Assembly: GCA_011317545.1 (NCBI GenBank) | Contig: WUJK01000002.1 | Span: 3,410,001-3,474,000 of the forward strand | From: Coniella vitis | Taxonomy: Eukaryota; Ascomycota; Sordariomycetes; Diaporthales; Schizoparmaceae | Direction: 5' to 3' | DNA length: 64,000 nucleotides | Part shown: piece after piece, positions 12,236 through 24,044 of the stretch | Layout of the letters: each line of letters begins with the position of its first letter | How positions within the stretch are numbered: the first letter of the stretch is position 1 | Program-made: the position numbers and the translations under genes | Notes under the pieces: model-generated | Database searches by the model: none | The model's input: only the letters and a program-made list of their open reading frames with translations | What the model was told of the DNA's origin: nothing

Positions 12236-14094
12236 TTAATAAACCTTCAATCCATCCGCCACAGACGCATAACTCTCCATAATCTGCTTCCTCTTGTGCT
12301 CGCTGCGCACATCAAATTTCATCTTGTAGTCGCTCGGTTCCAGGATAACGTGGCTGTTTGTAGCCTGCGTGTCGATGGCAATCTTGTCGCCAGTGAGGGG
12401 ATCAATGGCTTGGCTCATGTTAAAGGCCCACAGCACGCTCGCACCAGTCACGAGTAGCTCGTCGTCAACAATGTCCATGCCCAGGCACTTGCGCCGACCG
12501 TAACCGAAGCTGTGCTTGCCGAATTGACTGTCACGGAAGTTGGGGTACTGGGTCAAGGGCTCTTGGTACGTGGGGAAGGATGGGTCAAGCCATCTGTCAG
12601 GGCGATAGTTTTCAGGGTCTGGGTACTTGGACTCGATGCGGTTGATGGCCCTATCGAGAGAGTGTTAGTTTACTATCGGTGTTGTGAATTTTACCAAGGG
12701 AAGATGACTGATTGTAGACCATGTGTACTGATGTAGACTCGAGGGAGAGGGGGACTTACCATTCACAAGCCAGAATGATGGTGTCCTTCTTGATCTGCAC
12801 GCCGCGGAATTCATCGTCACGCTCAGCCTGGTGAGGCACGCCTAGTGAGAGGAAATCCAATTAGCAACTCATGATTTCTTCTGCTGGAAAACCACCAGCT
12901 TGGACAAGGACTTACCCAATGGAACACCCGATCTCCACCGAATTGTCTCTTTGAGGCACGCCCGAACCGTGGGCAGTCCGGCAAAGTCGTCACAGCAGGG
13001 CATGCGGTCTCCACACACGCGGTCAATCTCTTCCTGGGCTTTTCTCTGCCACTCTGGGTGTAGTGCCATGGCCATCAAGAAGAACTTGAGCGGTCCGGCG
13101 ATTGTGACGACACCGACCAAGTTGAAGAATCCAATGGTGCAAGCGGCAAAGACTTCTTGATCCTCGGTCTGCTCGAGACTGCCGTTTTGCTCTCGCGCAA
13201 CCTGCTCAATGTATCTGTATGCCCAGGTATCGCGCGGCAACTCTCCGTTGATAAACTTTTCCTTGGCAACTCGGTAGTTGTTATGCCACCAAGCACGCTG
13301 GATGCCCTCACGCTTGCGCTCAAAGGCCTTCCAAGGGTTGAAGGGGCTGGGCAGATGCCAGAGCGGCGTCAGGGTGTTCACGATGGGTCCTGATACAGAC
13401 ATGCAGTGCAGTGTACAGTCAGCCGATTCGCCGTTTGTCTTGCCCTGCGAAGCCTCGTCCCACGCAAGTCGCGACATGATGCGTCCGCAGTGCTCCCGAG
13501 AATGGTCCATAAATCGAATTGGGTCTGATGCCAACATCATGAGGTAGCGCTTGGTCTCTGTTTCAATATGTCCATAAAAGTGATGCTTGTGGGCATCCGC
13601 CATAGCGGCATGGACCCATTTTCGTTGCTTCGTCCAGTGATCTGTGTAGGCGCTTGACATCAGGAACTTTGCTCTGGTTTAACATGACAAACGCACGGGG
13701 GCAGCTTACCGGTGCGGTCCATGAGGGCAAGGTAGCCTATGCCTTGTTTGTGGTCGAAAAGAGCCCTGATCTGGGGTCTCCCGGAGTAGATGTGGCCTCT
13801 CTTGATCAAGAGCTCTTCGGCGATCTCCTCGTCCGAGATGATGACAAAAGTCTGGCCGGCCATGCTGGTTTGGTAAATGGGCCCGTGAATATCTGCCCAC
13901 TCTTTGAACTTCTTCCACATGGAAAACCTCGGCAGATCATGGACTCTGCCCACGACGGGAAACTGTTGCGGGCCCGGGAACTTGGGCTCTGGCTCTTTCT
14001 TCTGTTTCCTCCATTGTAGTATGCGTTGGATAAAAGAATAAAGAAGGCTTGGCACCGCGAGGTACACGATGATGAGTGGTAGAGCGAACGCCAT
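12236..14094 (-). CDS. Cytochrome P450 monooxygenase
   Basis: Four exons on the minus strand: 13710-14094, 12916-13671, 12760-12841 and 12236-12650, giving 545 residues with all phases consistent. The N-terminus (MAFALPLIIVYLAVPSLLYS) is a membrane anchor, placing it on the ER. The K-helix motif ETIR lies at about 370-373, a PERF-like segment reads YRPDRW, and the haem-binding loop is FGYGRRKCLG with Cys about 463. The protein resembles the fungal OrdA-like group that includes O-methylsterigmatocystin oxidoreductase and phenylacetate 2-hydroxylase type enzymes. The I-helix reads TIAGPLKFF rather than the usual AGxDTT. The first intron is only 38 nt but is required, because read-through meets a stop. 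The substrate is unknown. No polyketide synthase, NRPS or terpene gene is nearby, so it is not an obvious cluster member. Confidence 0.9.
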
Positions 14095-16443
14095 CGTGGC
14101 TAGGTCTGGGGCTGCCACCGTATACACTCTTATTCCGGGGGGGTGTAGTATCAAGTGAAGACAAGAGAAACACAGATGGTGGAGGACGGGGCACCTCTGG
14201 TGGTCATGATCCTTTGCTGCACGTCTACTTATATGGAGGCAACGGCGCACTTTGGCTGAGGAGCCACCGGTGTCCGGGTTCCTTCACTTGTTCAGGTCCG
14301 AAACGGCATCCTGGCATGTCATCAGCCAACACGGGTGAGATGGCCGCCCGATTTGGACAATAGCGGGGATGGAGGCGATCCACGGACCCTGGTGCCCAGC
14401 ATCAGGTCCATACTGACCAAAGAATGGGTTTGACGGAAGCATCCGCTCACACATAGCATCGGCCTAGTGAGTACCGCACAGATGGTTCAGTGCTTTGCGG
14501 CTGTCCCAGTCGTGCTATCCTCGATTGGAATGGCATGCCACTAGAATAAAGGGTACAGGAGACTCGCCCCCTGCCGAAAACAACCACCTTATCTTGCATT
14601 GGCAACTTTAAGTGAAGGAGCTGCGCCCAGTGACAAGCCGTAGTTGTTGGACAAGGCACCATTGTGCGGCAATGCCGTCCAGAAGTATAAACAAGTCGTC
14701 GGTCCCGAGGATCGAGCAATGCGCGCCAAAAGGCAGCCATTGTACGAGGCTCATGTGTGCGCAGCATCGGACGGTGCAGTCTCTCGAATGCCAAGAGTTG
14801 GGGATGTCCGTCGCTGTACGGCAACAGGGCGGTGCTCGGCTCCGTCCCTAGGGGCCAGAACTAGGATCCTCGTCCGGCATTGTTTGCGCAAAGTGGGCCC
14901 CACCGGGCGGCAGAGCGCCAGCGTCTAACGCAATGTAGACAATTTGGAGTGGCACAGGGGCGAGACAACGGTGAGGAGGCCTCGGCTTTGCCTACAGCTG
15001 CAACGCTTGAAAGGATGACTGGGATGGCTAGGCCTTTGCCATGGCACTTGCAGCCCGAGGAGCCAGAGACATGCTGCGAAATAGTCCGTGCCGGAAAGTA
15101 AGCCTTTTCTGCAGCAGACTAGCAGCGACTCAAACATCGCACCTCTCTTCCACACTGGCTGGTCCTGTCGGCATCGAGCGAACAGACGGCGCGGATCAGG
15201 CGACTGGATTGCATTGCTGACCGCAAGTTGCTGTCAGCGAGAGCCTAAGTTCCTCTGTGAGCTAGGTGCCTGATCAGGCTATTTTTGTTCTGGCCAAGTG
15301 TAGTCTTCAGCCGCCATTGATCTCGTGGGGAGCCAGGAGAGAGAAGCGCACTTGTTCGGCGCAGGGCTGCAAGCCTTCCTCAGCCCCGAGGCCCGCATTA
15401 GCGCTGTCCTTCGCGGGCTATGCTCTCTAGATGCGTGGGAATCCAGACTGCTGGGTACGGATGGAAGTGAAGAAGCGCATATGCCATCCGGGTTGGCCTC
15501 TGGAGGTGGGAGAGTGCAAGCTCAGAAAGCTTGACTGTTGAAATCGCTCCATCATTAGGGCTGCTGCGGCATCAGTTGAAGCTTGTCATGATAGCCACGC
15601 CTCAAGCGTGACACAGGTACTGCTGCTAGTGGCCAGCTTCAAAAAATGTGTCCCTGGCTGTTGATAAGCTGATTACAGGATCGGAAAAGCCATCTAAATC
15701 TTATTCCTTAGCTAATACCGACTTACACTGCTAGTGAATAGTATAAACCAAGTAAAGGCCCGTTTGCTGGCTCGACCGAGCATTAGTATATCGAGTCTTG
15801 ACCCGAATATGAAAGTAATTTCAACTTTACGACGGGACACTTGCCTCTGGGTGCTGCTCGGTCATCGGTCTCCCAAGGTTGAACCCGAGTATCCAGGCCC
15901 TTAGAGACAACAGTTTGGGGCCGTAAAACGAGCTCTCCATTCCGGAGATCTTCACGACAGTTTCTACCAAGTCGTCAGTAAGAGTACCATTGCCTCAGGC
16001 ATCTCTCAAAAATTGTTGGCTGCGGCTGAAGAGGCTGCGTTGGAATGAAAGACTGAGACCCCAAGTTGCTTGCTTATCTGCTTATCTACATAGTACACAG
16101 CCAATGTTCATGCTGACGTAATTAGATTGAAACGAATACTATGTACTATGTACTATGTAGTCGGATGCCGGACCCCTGTAAGTGCTTGCCAGCTGCCCCT
16201 CCATCCTCTTGCTCAGTCTCCATGGGAGGGAGCGGCAGTGGCAGCCTGGCAGCTGGCAGCGCATGAGGTCATTGTGCCATACCAACTCCTTCACCACATT
16301 CCCCGCGTCTGCCTGCCATGTCCCCGTGAGTTCAGAGCCCCCAACTCTTGCCTCGGCGACGCAAAAAGCAAAACATCACGTCCAGCCCCCAAGTCGCGCG
16401 GCTCTCTCAGAGAACGGTCTAGCGCTCAGGTACTGATCCAGCC
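14095..16443. other. Intergenic region between P450 and PalA
   Basis: Shared upstream region of two divergent genes. No supportable gene. It contains GCCAAG matches to the PacC core (about 14790 and 15293), which could matter for PalA but are common by chance. Four ACATAGTA/TACTATGT motif copies lie at 16088-16158. Confidence 0.5.
16137..16158. repeat. Three tandem TACTATG units
   Basis: Three overlapping copies of TACTATGT with a 7-bp period, about 300 bases upstream of the PalA start. A fourth, inverted copy lies at 16088-16095. Confidence 0.9.
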
Positions 16444-19209
16444 ATGCCTCCCAGCAATAACCAACTCGCGCTGCCTTTCCGCAAGTCCACGCCGCTCTCG
16501 CTCTCGACGGCCATTCGTCAGTACATTTCCAAGAAATATGACCAGCATCCGGACATGTTCCGTCATGACCTCGAGGTCATTGACGCCCTGCGCAGAGACG
16601 CCATCAACACTCGCGAGGCCCATCCGAGCGGTATCAAGAAGCTCCAAGCCTATGCTGCGCAGCTTGTCTGGATATCGGGCAAGTTCCCGGTCGACGTGCG
16701 TTAGATCTTCTTTCCCTTTTCCTCGTGACCACGACTTTGGCTTGGGTCACTGACAGAACGCGCCGTGGCCAGATGGGCGCCGACTTTACTTGGTATCCAG
16801 CTCTGGGCTACAATACAGACAGACCCATCGTCCACAACAACCTCAAGTATGAGCTGATGAGCGTCCTCTTCAACCTCGCAGTCCTCTACTCCCAGCTCGC
16901 CCTTTCCGCGAATCGCTCCAACACCGAGGGCCTCAAGACTGCCGCCAATTATTTCAGCCAGGCCGCTGGCGTCTTCAAGCATATGAAGGAAGTAGTGCTT
17001 CCCGAACTGCGCATGTCTGCGCCACCCGAAGACATGGACGAAAGTACTCTGGAATCGCTGCTGGAACTGCAGCTTGCACAAAGCCAAGAGTGCTTTTGGC
17101 AAAAAGCCGTCATAGACGGCTACAAGGACGCGTCAATCTCCAAGGTCGCTGCTAGGGTTAGCGACCTGTACAGCTTGGCAGGAGAGGCCGCCATGAAGAG
17201 CGAGGTAATCAGCAGCGCGTGGATACATCACACAAGTGCCAAGCATCATCATTTTGCAGCGGCTGCTCAATACCGTGCTGCTTGTGACTGTCTGGAGAAG
17301 CGCAAGTACGGTGAGGAAGTGGCACGGCTCACGGACGCCGTAATGTGTGTCAACGAGGGCTTGAAGGAAAGCAGAGGTGGCTACCTCAGCAAAGCAGTCG
17401 TAGATGATCTCAACGGACTCAAGAAAAGAGTGGAAGAGGATCTGAAGAGAGCGGAGAAGGACAACGATGTCATTTATCTCAGTAAGTCACCGATTGTCAT
17501 TGATGATATCTGTGGCAGAACAACTTCTGACTTGTCTAGACCATGTTCCCTCTAAGTCTGAACTCAAGATTCTGGATCGCGCCAACATGGCTGTCGCACG
17601 CGTGCCACCCGAGATTGCGAATTCGACCGAGTACCTGGGTGATCATACGGATTTCGGCCCACCACTGTTTAGCAAACTCGTTCCATACTCTGTACATGTT
17701 GCAGTGTCCATTTACGAAGAAAGACGAGATCGCCTAGTCAAGCAGAACATTATCCAAGAGCTGGAGGTTCTGAATGAGAAATTGCATGAAATACTGTCCT
17801 CTCTAAATCTGCCGGGATCGCTTCAAGCATTGGAGAAACCGCTAGGGCTGCCCGGCACCTTGGTACAGCGTGCTGAGGAGATTCGACAGGCAGATGCACT
17901 TAATCGAATACAAACCAGTTTTACAGATAACGACAAGCTGAGAGCGAGCGATATGGCCATTTTCGATGAGGGCAAGTCATTGTTGGTGAGCGAAGAAGAG
18001 GATGACCAACGCTTACGGATGAAGTACGGCACTCAACGATGGGTGAGGCCAACAAGCAAAGAGGATCCACAAGGCGCCAAGATGTGGAAGCAAGCTACTG
18101 ATATAGAGGGATATCTTGCATCGAGCATGTCCAGTGACGCTGTCGTGCGGGATAAATACTCTCAAGTGGAGCATGAATTAGCCATCCTGGCTGGGTCAGA
18201 CCGCAGACTCATGGATGCCATACCACAAAGCCGCAAGACTGAGATTCCGGAAGCCCTGAAGCCGGCTTTGGCTCGGCTACGTAGTGCTTTCAATGATATC
18301 CAGCGACTCGAGTCCCGACGCCGGCGAAGAGCCGAAGCACTTCGAGAGAAGGCCAAGGCAGATGATATCAAACCCGACATCATGAGGGAGGCTGGACGAT
18401 TAGAACGAACATATCCCAATACGCAAATTGTGCCGGCACATTTCGAAGACTTTTTCGAAAAACGACTTGACAATATCTATGAAAGCGAGTTGGCACAGTT
18501 GGAGAAAGAAATTGCTGAGCAGGACAAGCTGCTCGCTGAAGTGACGCGGGCAAACCGGGACTTCGAGACGCAAAAGAAGATTGCCGGCGAGAGAGGCAAT
18601 AGGGAGAGAGAGATTAGACTGCAGGCTCTGGACGATGCCTACTACAAGTACAAGGAAATTGTCAATAACTTGGAAGTCGGCAGGAACTTTTACAATGACC
18701 TCAGTAAGATTGTTGGATCTTTTAGAGCTCACTGCCGAGACTGGGTCTCTGAGCGAAGGAAGGATGCGCGAGCTTTGGAGGAGTAAGTCCTTTCTTGGTC
18801 CAACGATGTCAGAACGGGGATTCCCATTAACACAACCCATAGTGAACTGGCGATGCCGCCACTCCACAGTCTTGCCCTTGGCCAACAAGTGCCAGCTCCA
18901 AGCACGTATCAATCTCCAGCGAGTCCGGCACAACCATTTTACTCAAACGCGAATCTTGCTCCCAAGGCGCCCATGAAGCCGCCTGTGGAAGCACATATAC
19001 AGTCCTGGGCCCGCGAGGACAATGCCCAGCCGCCAGAGCAGCCTCAACCGCGAGCGATGCCGCCTCTTCAGGGCATGTGGCAGCCAGACATGGAGATCAA
19101 GTTTGCTCCGTCACCGGCTGCTGGCGGAAGCGGATCAGCTGCGGGTCAGGGAGGAAATGGCCTCGTAGGGGGAAAATGGGACCCTAAATCCGGGATTCGC
19201 TTCGGATGA
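16444..19209 (+). CDS. palA: pH-response regulator PalA/Rim20 (BRO1-domain protein)
   Basis: Four exons, 16444-16695, 16773-17481, 17540-18782 and 18843-19209, giving 856 residues with consistent phases. The N-terminus (LPFRKSTPLSLSTAIRQYIS) and the later FTWYPALGYNTDRPIVHNN are hallmarks of the BRO1 domain, which spans roughly residues 1-380. A helical V-shaped (ALIX-type) domain with long charged coiled segments follows, to about 740, and then a Pro- and Gln-rich tail. In Aspergillus PalA and yeast Rim20 this protein binds ESCRT-III Vps32 and the PacC/Rim101 transcription factor at endosomes, helping PacC proteolysis at alkaline pH. Length and domain order match the family. The second exon acceptor is chosen to give PVDMGADFTWYP; another AG 21 bases earlier is less likely. 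Confidence 0.93.
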
Positions 19210-19812
19210 CCCGGTGCATGCATGGTTTCGGCGTTTGCTTGTCCAAGGAATACTGCTGATGATCTAGGCCAACTGCAAGGACGCGATGTGTATCAATTCA
19301 GTCAGTCTTAAAGAGGTTGAGATACCCACTTCATTTGTTTTTCGACATGTACATAATCTTCTTGCAACTGATATTTGCGACATTAGTGTCCAACTTGGAG
19401 TTTACCGTTCTGGGACGGGCAGGTCCGTTGCGATGAGGTCGCTCTCCGATTCTTGGAAATGAGTCACCCATACTCTGAGAGTGTAAATAGTGTAATTAAA
19501 TTCAATAGCGGTGTTTCTATGCAGCGCTACATCAATCATTGACTCCATCAACCTGGAATGCAACTGAGCGTCGCGCTTCAAACTTACCGTTTCGGCAAGT
19601 CCACGCTGAAGGAATGACCTGCAGGGATTACCGTTGACAGTCCACTTGGTAATCCAAGATATAAGTGTGAAGCCTTCATGGCTCTTTCATCCATCTTCAA
19701 GAGCAGCAAGTTTTTGTCCTTTTTGCCCAATCCTTCTCACCCGGGAGGCATCATCCGAGTACCCAGAGCAGAAAACAAAGAGATAACCAATCTGGGTGAG
19801 CACTAAATCAAC
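19210..19812. other. Intergenic region between PalA and decarboxylase
   Basis: About 600 bases holding the PalA 3' end and the decarboxylase promoter. No gene or distinctive element recognised. Confidence 0.6.
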
Positions 19813-21600
19813 ATGTCTACCTCCGAAGACGACGACAACTTTCTTCGCGACTCTTACGACAAGCTCCGCCAGACAGTCGCCGCACGCCTCGAACATGTTC
19901 TTGTTCTGCCCGATGCCCACGATTACGGCCACGCAACAAAGGCCCTCGAAGCCCTTCTTCTGGATCCCGAAATCAACCAAGGAATAGGCCGCGACGCAAC
20001 CCTCACCCATCTTCTGCATGACATTGCCCCGGCGCTCAATGGACAGAACCTCTCGGGCCGCTACTACGGCTTCGTTACGGGCTCAACGCTGCCAATTGCC
20101 GAAGCGGCCGATAATATTGTCACCTCGCTCGACCAAAACGTTCAGGTGCATCTACCTGGCCAAAGCATCAGCACGGCTTTGGAAGATGTTACCTTGCGTG
20201 CGCTGATCCGATTGCTCCGTCTGGATCCAGACTGTACGGGGACTGCCACCTCCAGTCCCTCCGACACGGTATGGTCTGGGCGGACCGTGACCACGGGTGC
20301 CACGGCAAGCAACATCCTCGGACTGGCATGTGGTCGGGAAGCCGTTATCCGGCGGCGCCACCCACAGAGACTAGGCCCTTCTGAACTAGGCCTGTTGACG
20401 GCATGTCGGGAGGCAGGTGTGCAAGATATCCAGATCTTGACGAGCATGGGCCACAGCTCGCTGGCCAAGGCTGCCAGTGTAGTCGGGCTGGGCTCCGGCG
20501 CCGTCAAGGAGCTACCGGTGAGCGCGGCTGAGCCGTGGCGGTTGGATCTGGATGCTGTTGAGCGTGAGGTGCACAAGGGTAGCAGCAGCGGCGTGGCGTC
20601 CATTATTGTTGTGAGCGCGGGCGAGGTCAATACGGGTCGGTTTGGGACGCAGGGCAAAGGGGATATGGAAAGGTTGAGGGAGCTGGCTGATCGCTATCAA
20701 GCCTGGATACATGTTGACGGTGGTAAGTTCTGTTCGGTTGACCAATTGACTGATCGACTCCCAGATTGTCTTTTTTTTGGGGGGGGGGGGGTGAATACCC
20801 CTTTCTACCCTTCATCACCACAAGGGGGATGTGTTTGCATATGAGCATGGGGGAAGTCTTGCAGAGCTAACCCACCTTTTTCGTTTTGCTCCCTAGCGTT
20901 CGGTCTTCTTGCTAGAATCCTCCCACAGGATGACCCACGCTACACCCGCCAAGCCAGAGGCGTGCAAGGCCTCGAGCTCGCAGACAGCATAACAGGCGAT
21001 GCACACAAGCTCTTCAACGTACCCTACGATGCAGGGTTTTTCCTGTGCCGCGATGTGGCGGTTCAAACGCGGGTTTGCCAGAATCCCAATGCGGCCTACC
21101 TGGCTGCCCCTTCCTCCACTTCCTCCTCTTCCTCGTCAGCGTCAGCGGTTATTCACAGCCCGCTCAATGTCGGCCTTGAGAACTCGCGCCGCTTCCGCGC
21201 CTTGCCTATCTACGCTGTACTCCGCAGCGAGGGTGAGGGGGGGTTGAGCAAAATGCTTTGTAGAATGGTTGAGCTGGGCCGGAGGGTAGCGGCGTATATC
21301 CACGCGCACGAGCACTACCAACTCTTGCCGTCGTCTCGCAAGGCCGATGGTGGTTTGCAGGAGGCGGAGCTGCGGGAGACGTGGATGATAGTGCTCTTTC
21401 GGGATGCGCGCAGCGAATATAATGAGGCCTTGACCCAGCGAATCAACAAGACGCGCAGAATCTACGTCAGCGGGACGAGCTGGGCGGGGGAGAAGGCGAC
21501 GAGGATCGCGGTGAGCAGCTGGCGCGTGGATGTGGAACAGGATGTGGCTGTCGTGACGGAGGTGTTGGATGCTTTGGCGCAGACGGCGCCTGGGGAGTGA
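19813..21600 (+). CDS. Group II pyridoxal-5'-phosphate-dependent decarboxylase
   Basis: Two exons, 19813-20722 and 20897-21600, giving 537 residues. The splice joins HVDG to AFG, restoring the conserved HVDxAxG motif whose Asp contacts the PLP ring nitrogen. The Schiff-base lysine is in TGDAHKLFNVPYD at about residue 341. A conserved TTGATASNILGLACGRE phosphate-binding segment lies in the large domain. The family decarboxylates amino acids (glutamate, aromatic amino acids, 2,4-diaminobutyrate); which one is used here cannot be decided. There is no signal peptide, so it is likely cytosolic. A Ser-rich insertion (about residues 375-390) comes from a TCC/TCT-rich tract. The 174-nt intron carries a T8-G13 homopolymer. 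Confidence 0.9.
20771..20791. repeat. T8-G13 homopolymer pair inside an intron
   Basis: Eight T then thirteen G inside the decarboxylase intron. The same arrangement and orientation as at 3987-4007. Confidence 0.9.
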
Positions 21601-22500
21601 GCCGATTCCTGTACGTACCTGTTCTGGCAGACAAGGAAGAATGAAGTGACTGTATCAGGTACTTGGGACTACAAGGTCCGATATTGACCCATTGTGGCCA
21701 CCGAGCCCGTGCTTGTGCCGGGTCCGGCTTCGGACCCGGGTTTCGATCCCGGAAGTGGCCCGGGGTTATACTCCGGGGGACCGCAAGACAAGGCACAAAC
21801 CTGCACTATTTAGATTCTTTGTTCACGACAGAAAATTGAAATGATCTTTTGTGGGGGTTTTCTTTTGCAGAAAGTAAAGGCACGAAGCGTGGTGCGATAG
21901 GGAAAACTGAAAGTCAAGGTTATTGCAACAGCCAGTTTCATAGCTGTGATGGCCAGATTTCATCCCAAGACTGGAACTGACAATGACAAAGCCCAGAGGA
22001 GAAATCACTGACGTGAATGAAAACAGAACCCTCTGCGCAGATGCCATAGTACTGGACCAAAGGCAACTCCAAACAGGTATGAAAAGAGACATCATATGAC
22101 AAGACTCAAGTTTGTGGTTGAATGTATCATAAATTCAGCATAAGAAGCGACCTGCAAGCAGACGGTCCTTTTGACACCTCCAGAGTCATATATACATACA
22201 TGATATGAAGAATCAAACTCTGGTTGAGATTTGGCTCTGAAAGAACACAAGTGGTGAACAGCAGCCACTTGAGCCGACTTCATGGTTTCCAGTAGCGCAT
22301 CTCGAAGGAAGTGGAAATGTATAAATCGACGCGTAGCTGAAGCTGGAGAAGAGTTCATTTCGCTCTTGAGCCTGATACGCCATTTCAAAGCAAAGCTCAA
22401 GCGGCGTGCTCAGGCGCTTACTGACGGCAAATTGAAGATAATTGCAAACCACTCACCGCCATAGATATCACTACAAGTGAGATACAACCAGATACACCTC
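21601..22500. other. Intergenic region with a GC-rich hairpin
   Basis: Contains the 3' end of the decarboxylase gene and a cluster of GC-rich palindromes around 21710-21780. No gene recognised. Confidence 0.6.
21718..21739. repeat. Perfect 9-bp inverted repeat with 4-nt loop
   Basis: CCGGGTCCG pairs exactly with CGGACCCGG around the loop GCTT. A further CCGGG/CCCGG pair follows directly. It lies about 120 bases after the decarboxylase stop codon, so it would form a strong hairpin in that transcript if transcribed. Confidence 0.8.
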
Positions 22501-23097
22501 ATGTCTTCGCAGAAGAACGATCATCAAGACTCCGGGTCTGAGGGTGGAGGTATGGAGATCAACATCGACCCCATAGACGAGTCTGGCCGCCTAATGAGCA
22601 CAACATGTTTCTTGAGACACGTTTTGGTACGGACGTCGTGATCAGTAGCAGACCCAACTGTCCCAACCACATGAACAATCCGCCATTTGAGTAGGAGTCA
22701 GTGTCGCTAACACTTGAACGTTGCACAGCGAGCAGTGAATCGTGTGCATTCTGGAGGCAAGAAGAAGACCAAGATGCGGCGCGATACAATGCGCGAGGAG
22801 ATGTGGGACTTGGTTCGTCGGCTTCAGTGCGACTCGAGCAAGGAACCGCCATATGACCAGATAGTGGCGGCTGAAATCCGGCATTGGCTCGCCGAGAGCC
22901 TGGAGACGGCAAGTCGTGATCAAGGAGACCTCGCAGCCAAGTTTGAGGCGTTGCTATCTATGACCGATGCTACGGCGGAAGCCCGCAAGAAGCACATGTG
23001 CGATAAAGACCAGGCTCGGGCCGCAGCGAAGCGAGCGATGCTGGAGTGGGACATCATCGAGTTTGAAGAAGCTGAGGAAGAGTGGCATTTGGTGTGA
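22501..23097 (+). CDS. Small charged protein of unknown function
   Basis: Two exons, 22501-22626 and 22729-23097. The intron begins GTACGG, has a GCTAAC branch point and ends GCACAG, and the phase is kept. The product is 164 residues: an acidic N-terminus (MSSQKNDHQDSGSEGGG), then a basic KKKTKMRR patch and a helical, Ala/Glu/Arg-rich C-terminal half. I recognise no domain and see no signal peptide or membrane segment. The stop overlaps a GTGAGTG sequence that could be a splice donor, so a further 3' exon cannot be excluded. The gene model is supported by splice motifs and coding-like composition only. Confidence 0.5.
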
Positions 23098-24044
23098 GTG
23101 CCTGCAGATATCTCTCGATGTGGACCGGCACTCCAACCCATCGGCACATAGTAGATTGTAGCACCTTCATGAATCAACTAGCCTTTTTCTCTTCTCCTAC
23201 TCCAGTCCGGCTTTTCACTTCTCCTGGATGTTTGGTGACCGATTCATGGTCCATCTGACTGTTGCGAACAAAGCGTAGTCTGTGAATCCAGGGTTGGGGT
23301 TATGTGATTATTGCCTCGTTCTACATTCGTCTTTGCCAAAGAAATGGCCGAGGCTTGTTGCCCGTCCAGGCCGTCCTGCACCATCCGCCGTTTGCCCGCC
23401 CGCGACTCGTGCCGTAACAGTGGCCAGGATGCCGTGTGCCAAGGCTGGCCAACTTTTACTGGCAGTGGGTCTGCATCGTGATGCAGAGCAACAGGGCAAT
23501 ATGTGTGTGTGGTGCTGTCGCGAGGATCTCCAGAGCAAAGTTTCTTCGACAACTTCATGATTGAATTGTTGCAATTGTTGGCTGGGAGAGGAGACCGAGC
23601 ACGAAGCAAGGCAAGGACAAAGACTAGCGATGAACCGGATTCGGGGCGTAGATATAAAGTAGCAAAGAAACACACAGCAGCAGTACAGTACAAGCCGTGT
23701 GGCTGTCATCCCTGCAGGTCTGCATTTGGGCCCCTGTCTAGATCCGTTCCGACCCGATTTGCGTGTTCTGTCATCAAGCCAGGGGCAATTGGGCAGTAGG
23801 CAAGCTGGCAAAGCTGGCAAAGCGCAGAGAGCCATTTTCTTGGCCCGCCGATTGCCCGAGCGTTGGCTAAATAAAACTTTTGTTGTTCATTGCATTTCAG
23901 CATCGCCAAAACACCAACCCAACCCATCCCACCCTCACCACTCTCCACTCTTCCAGTCGCACTCGTTGCCTGCGTCGAGCCTCCTCCATCTCCACTCCAT
24001 ATCTTGGACTCTTTTCTCTTCTTTTCCGCACACAAGTCGCTGCG
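23098..24044. other. Intergenic region and phosphate-carrier promoter
   Basis: The last 150 bases are CT-rich and lead into the carrier start codon, as expected for a strongly expressed fungal gene. No gene recognised in the rest. One ACATAGTA copy lies at 23146-23153. Confidence 0.6.

Noticed and set aside
21718..21760. Possible tRNA T-arm (GGGTTTCGATCCCGG)
   Set aside because: The stem-loop resembles a T-arm, but no acceptor stem, D-arm or anticodon arm can be placed around it at the right spacing.
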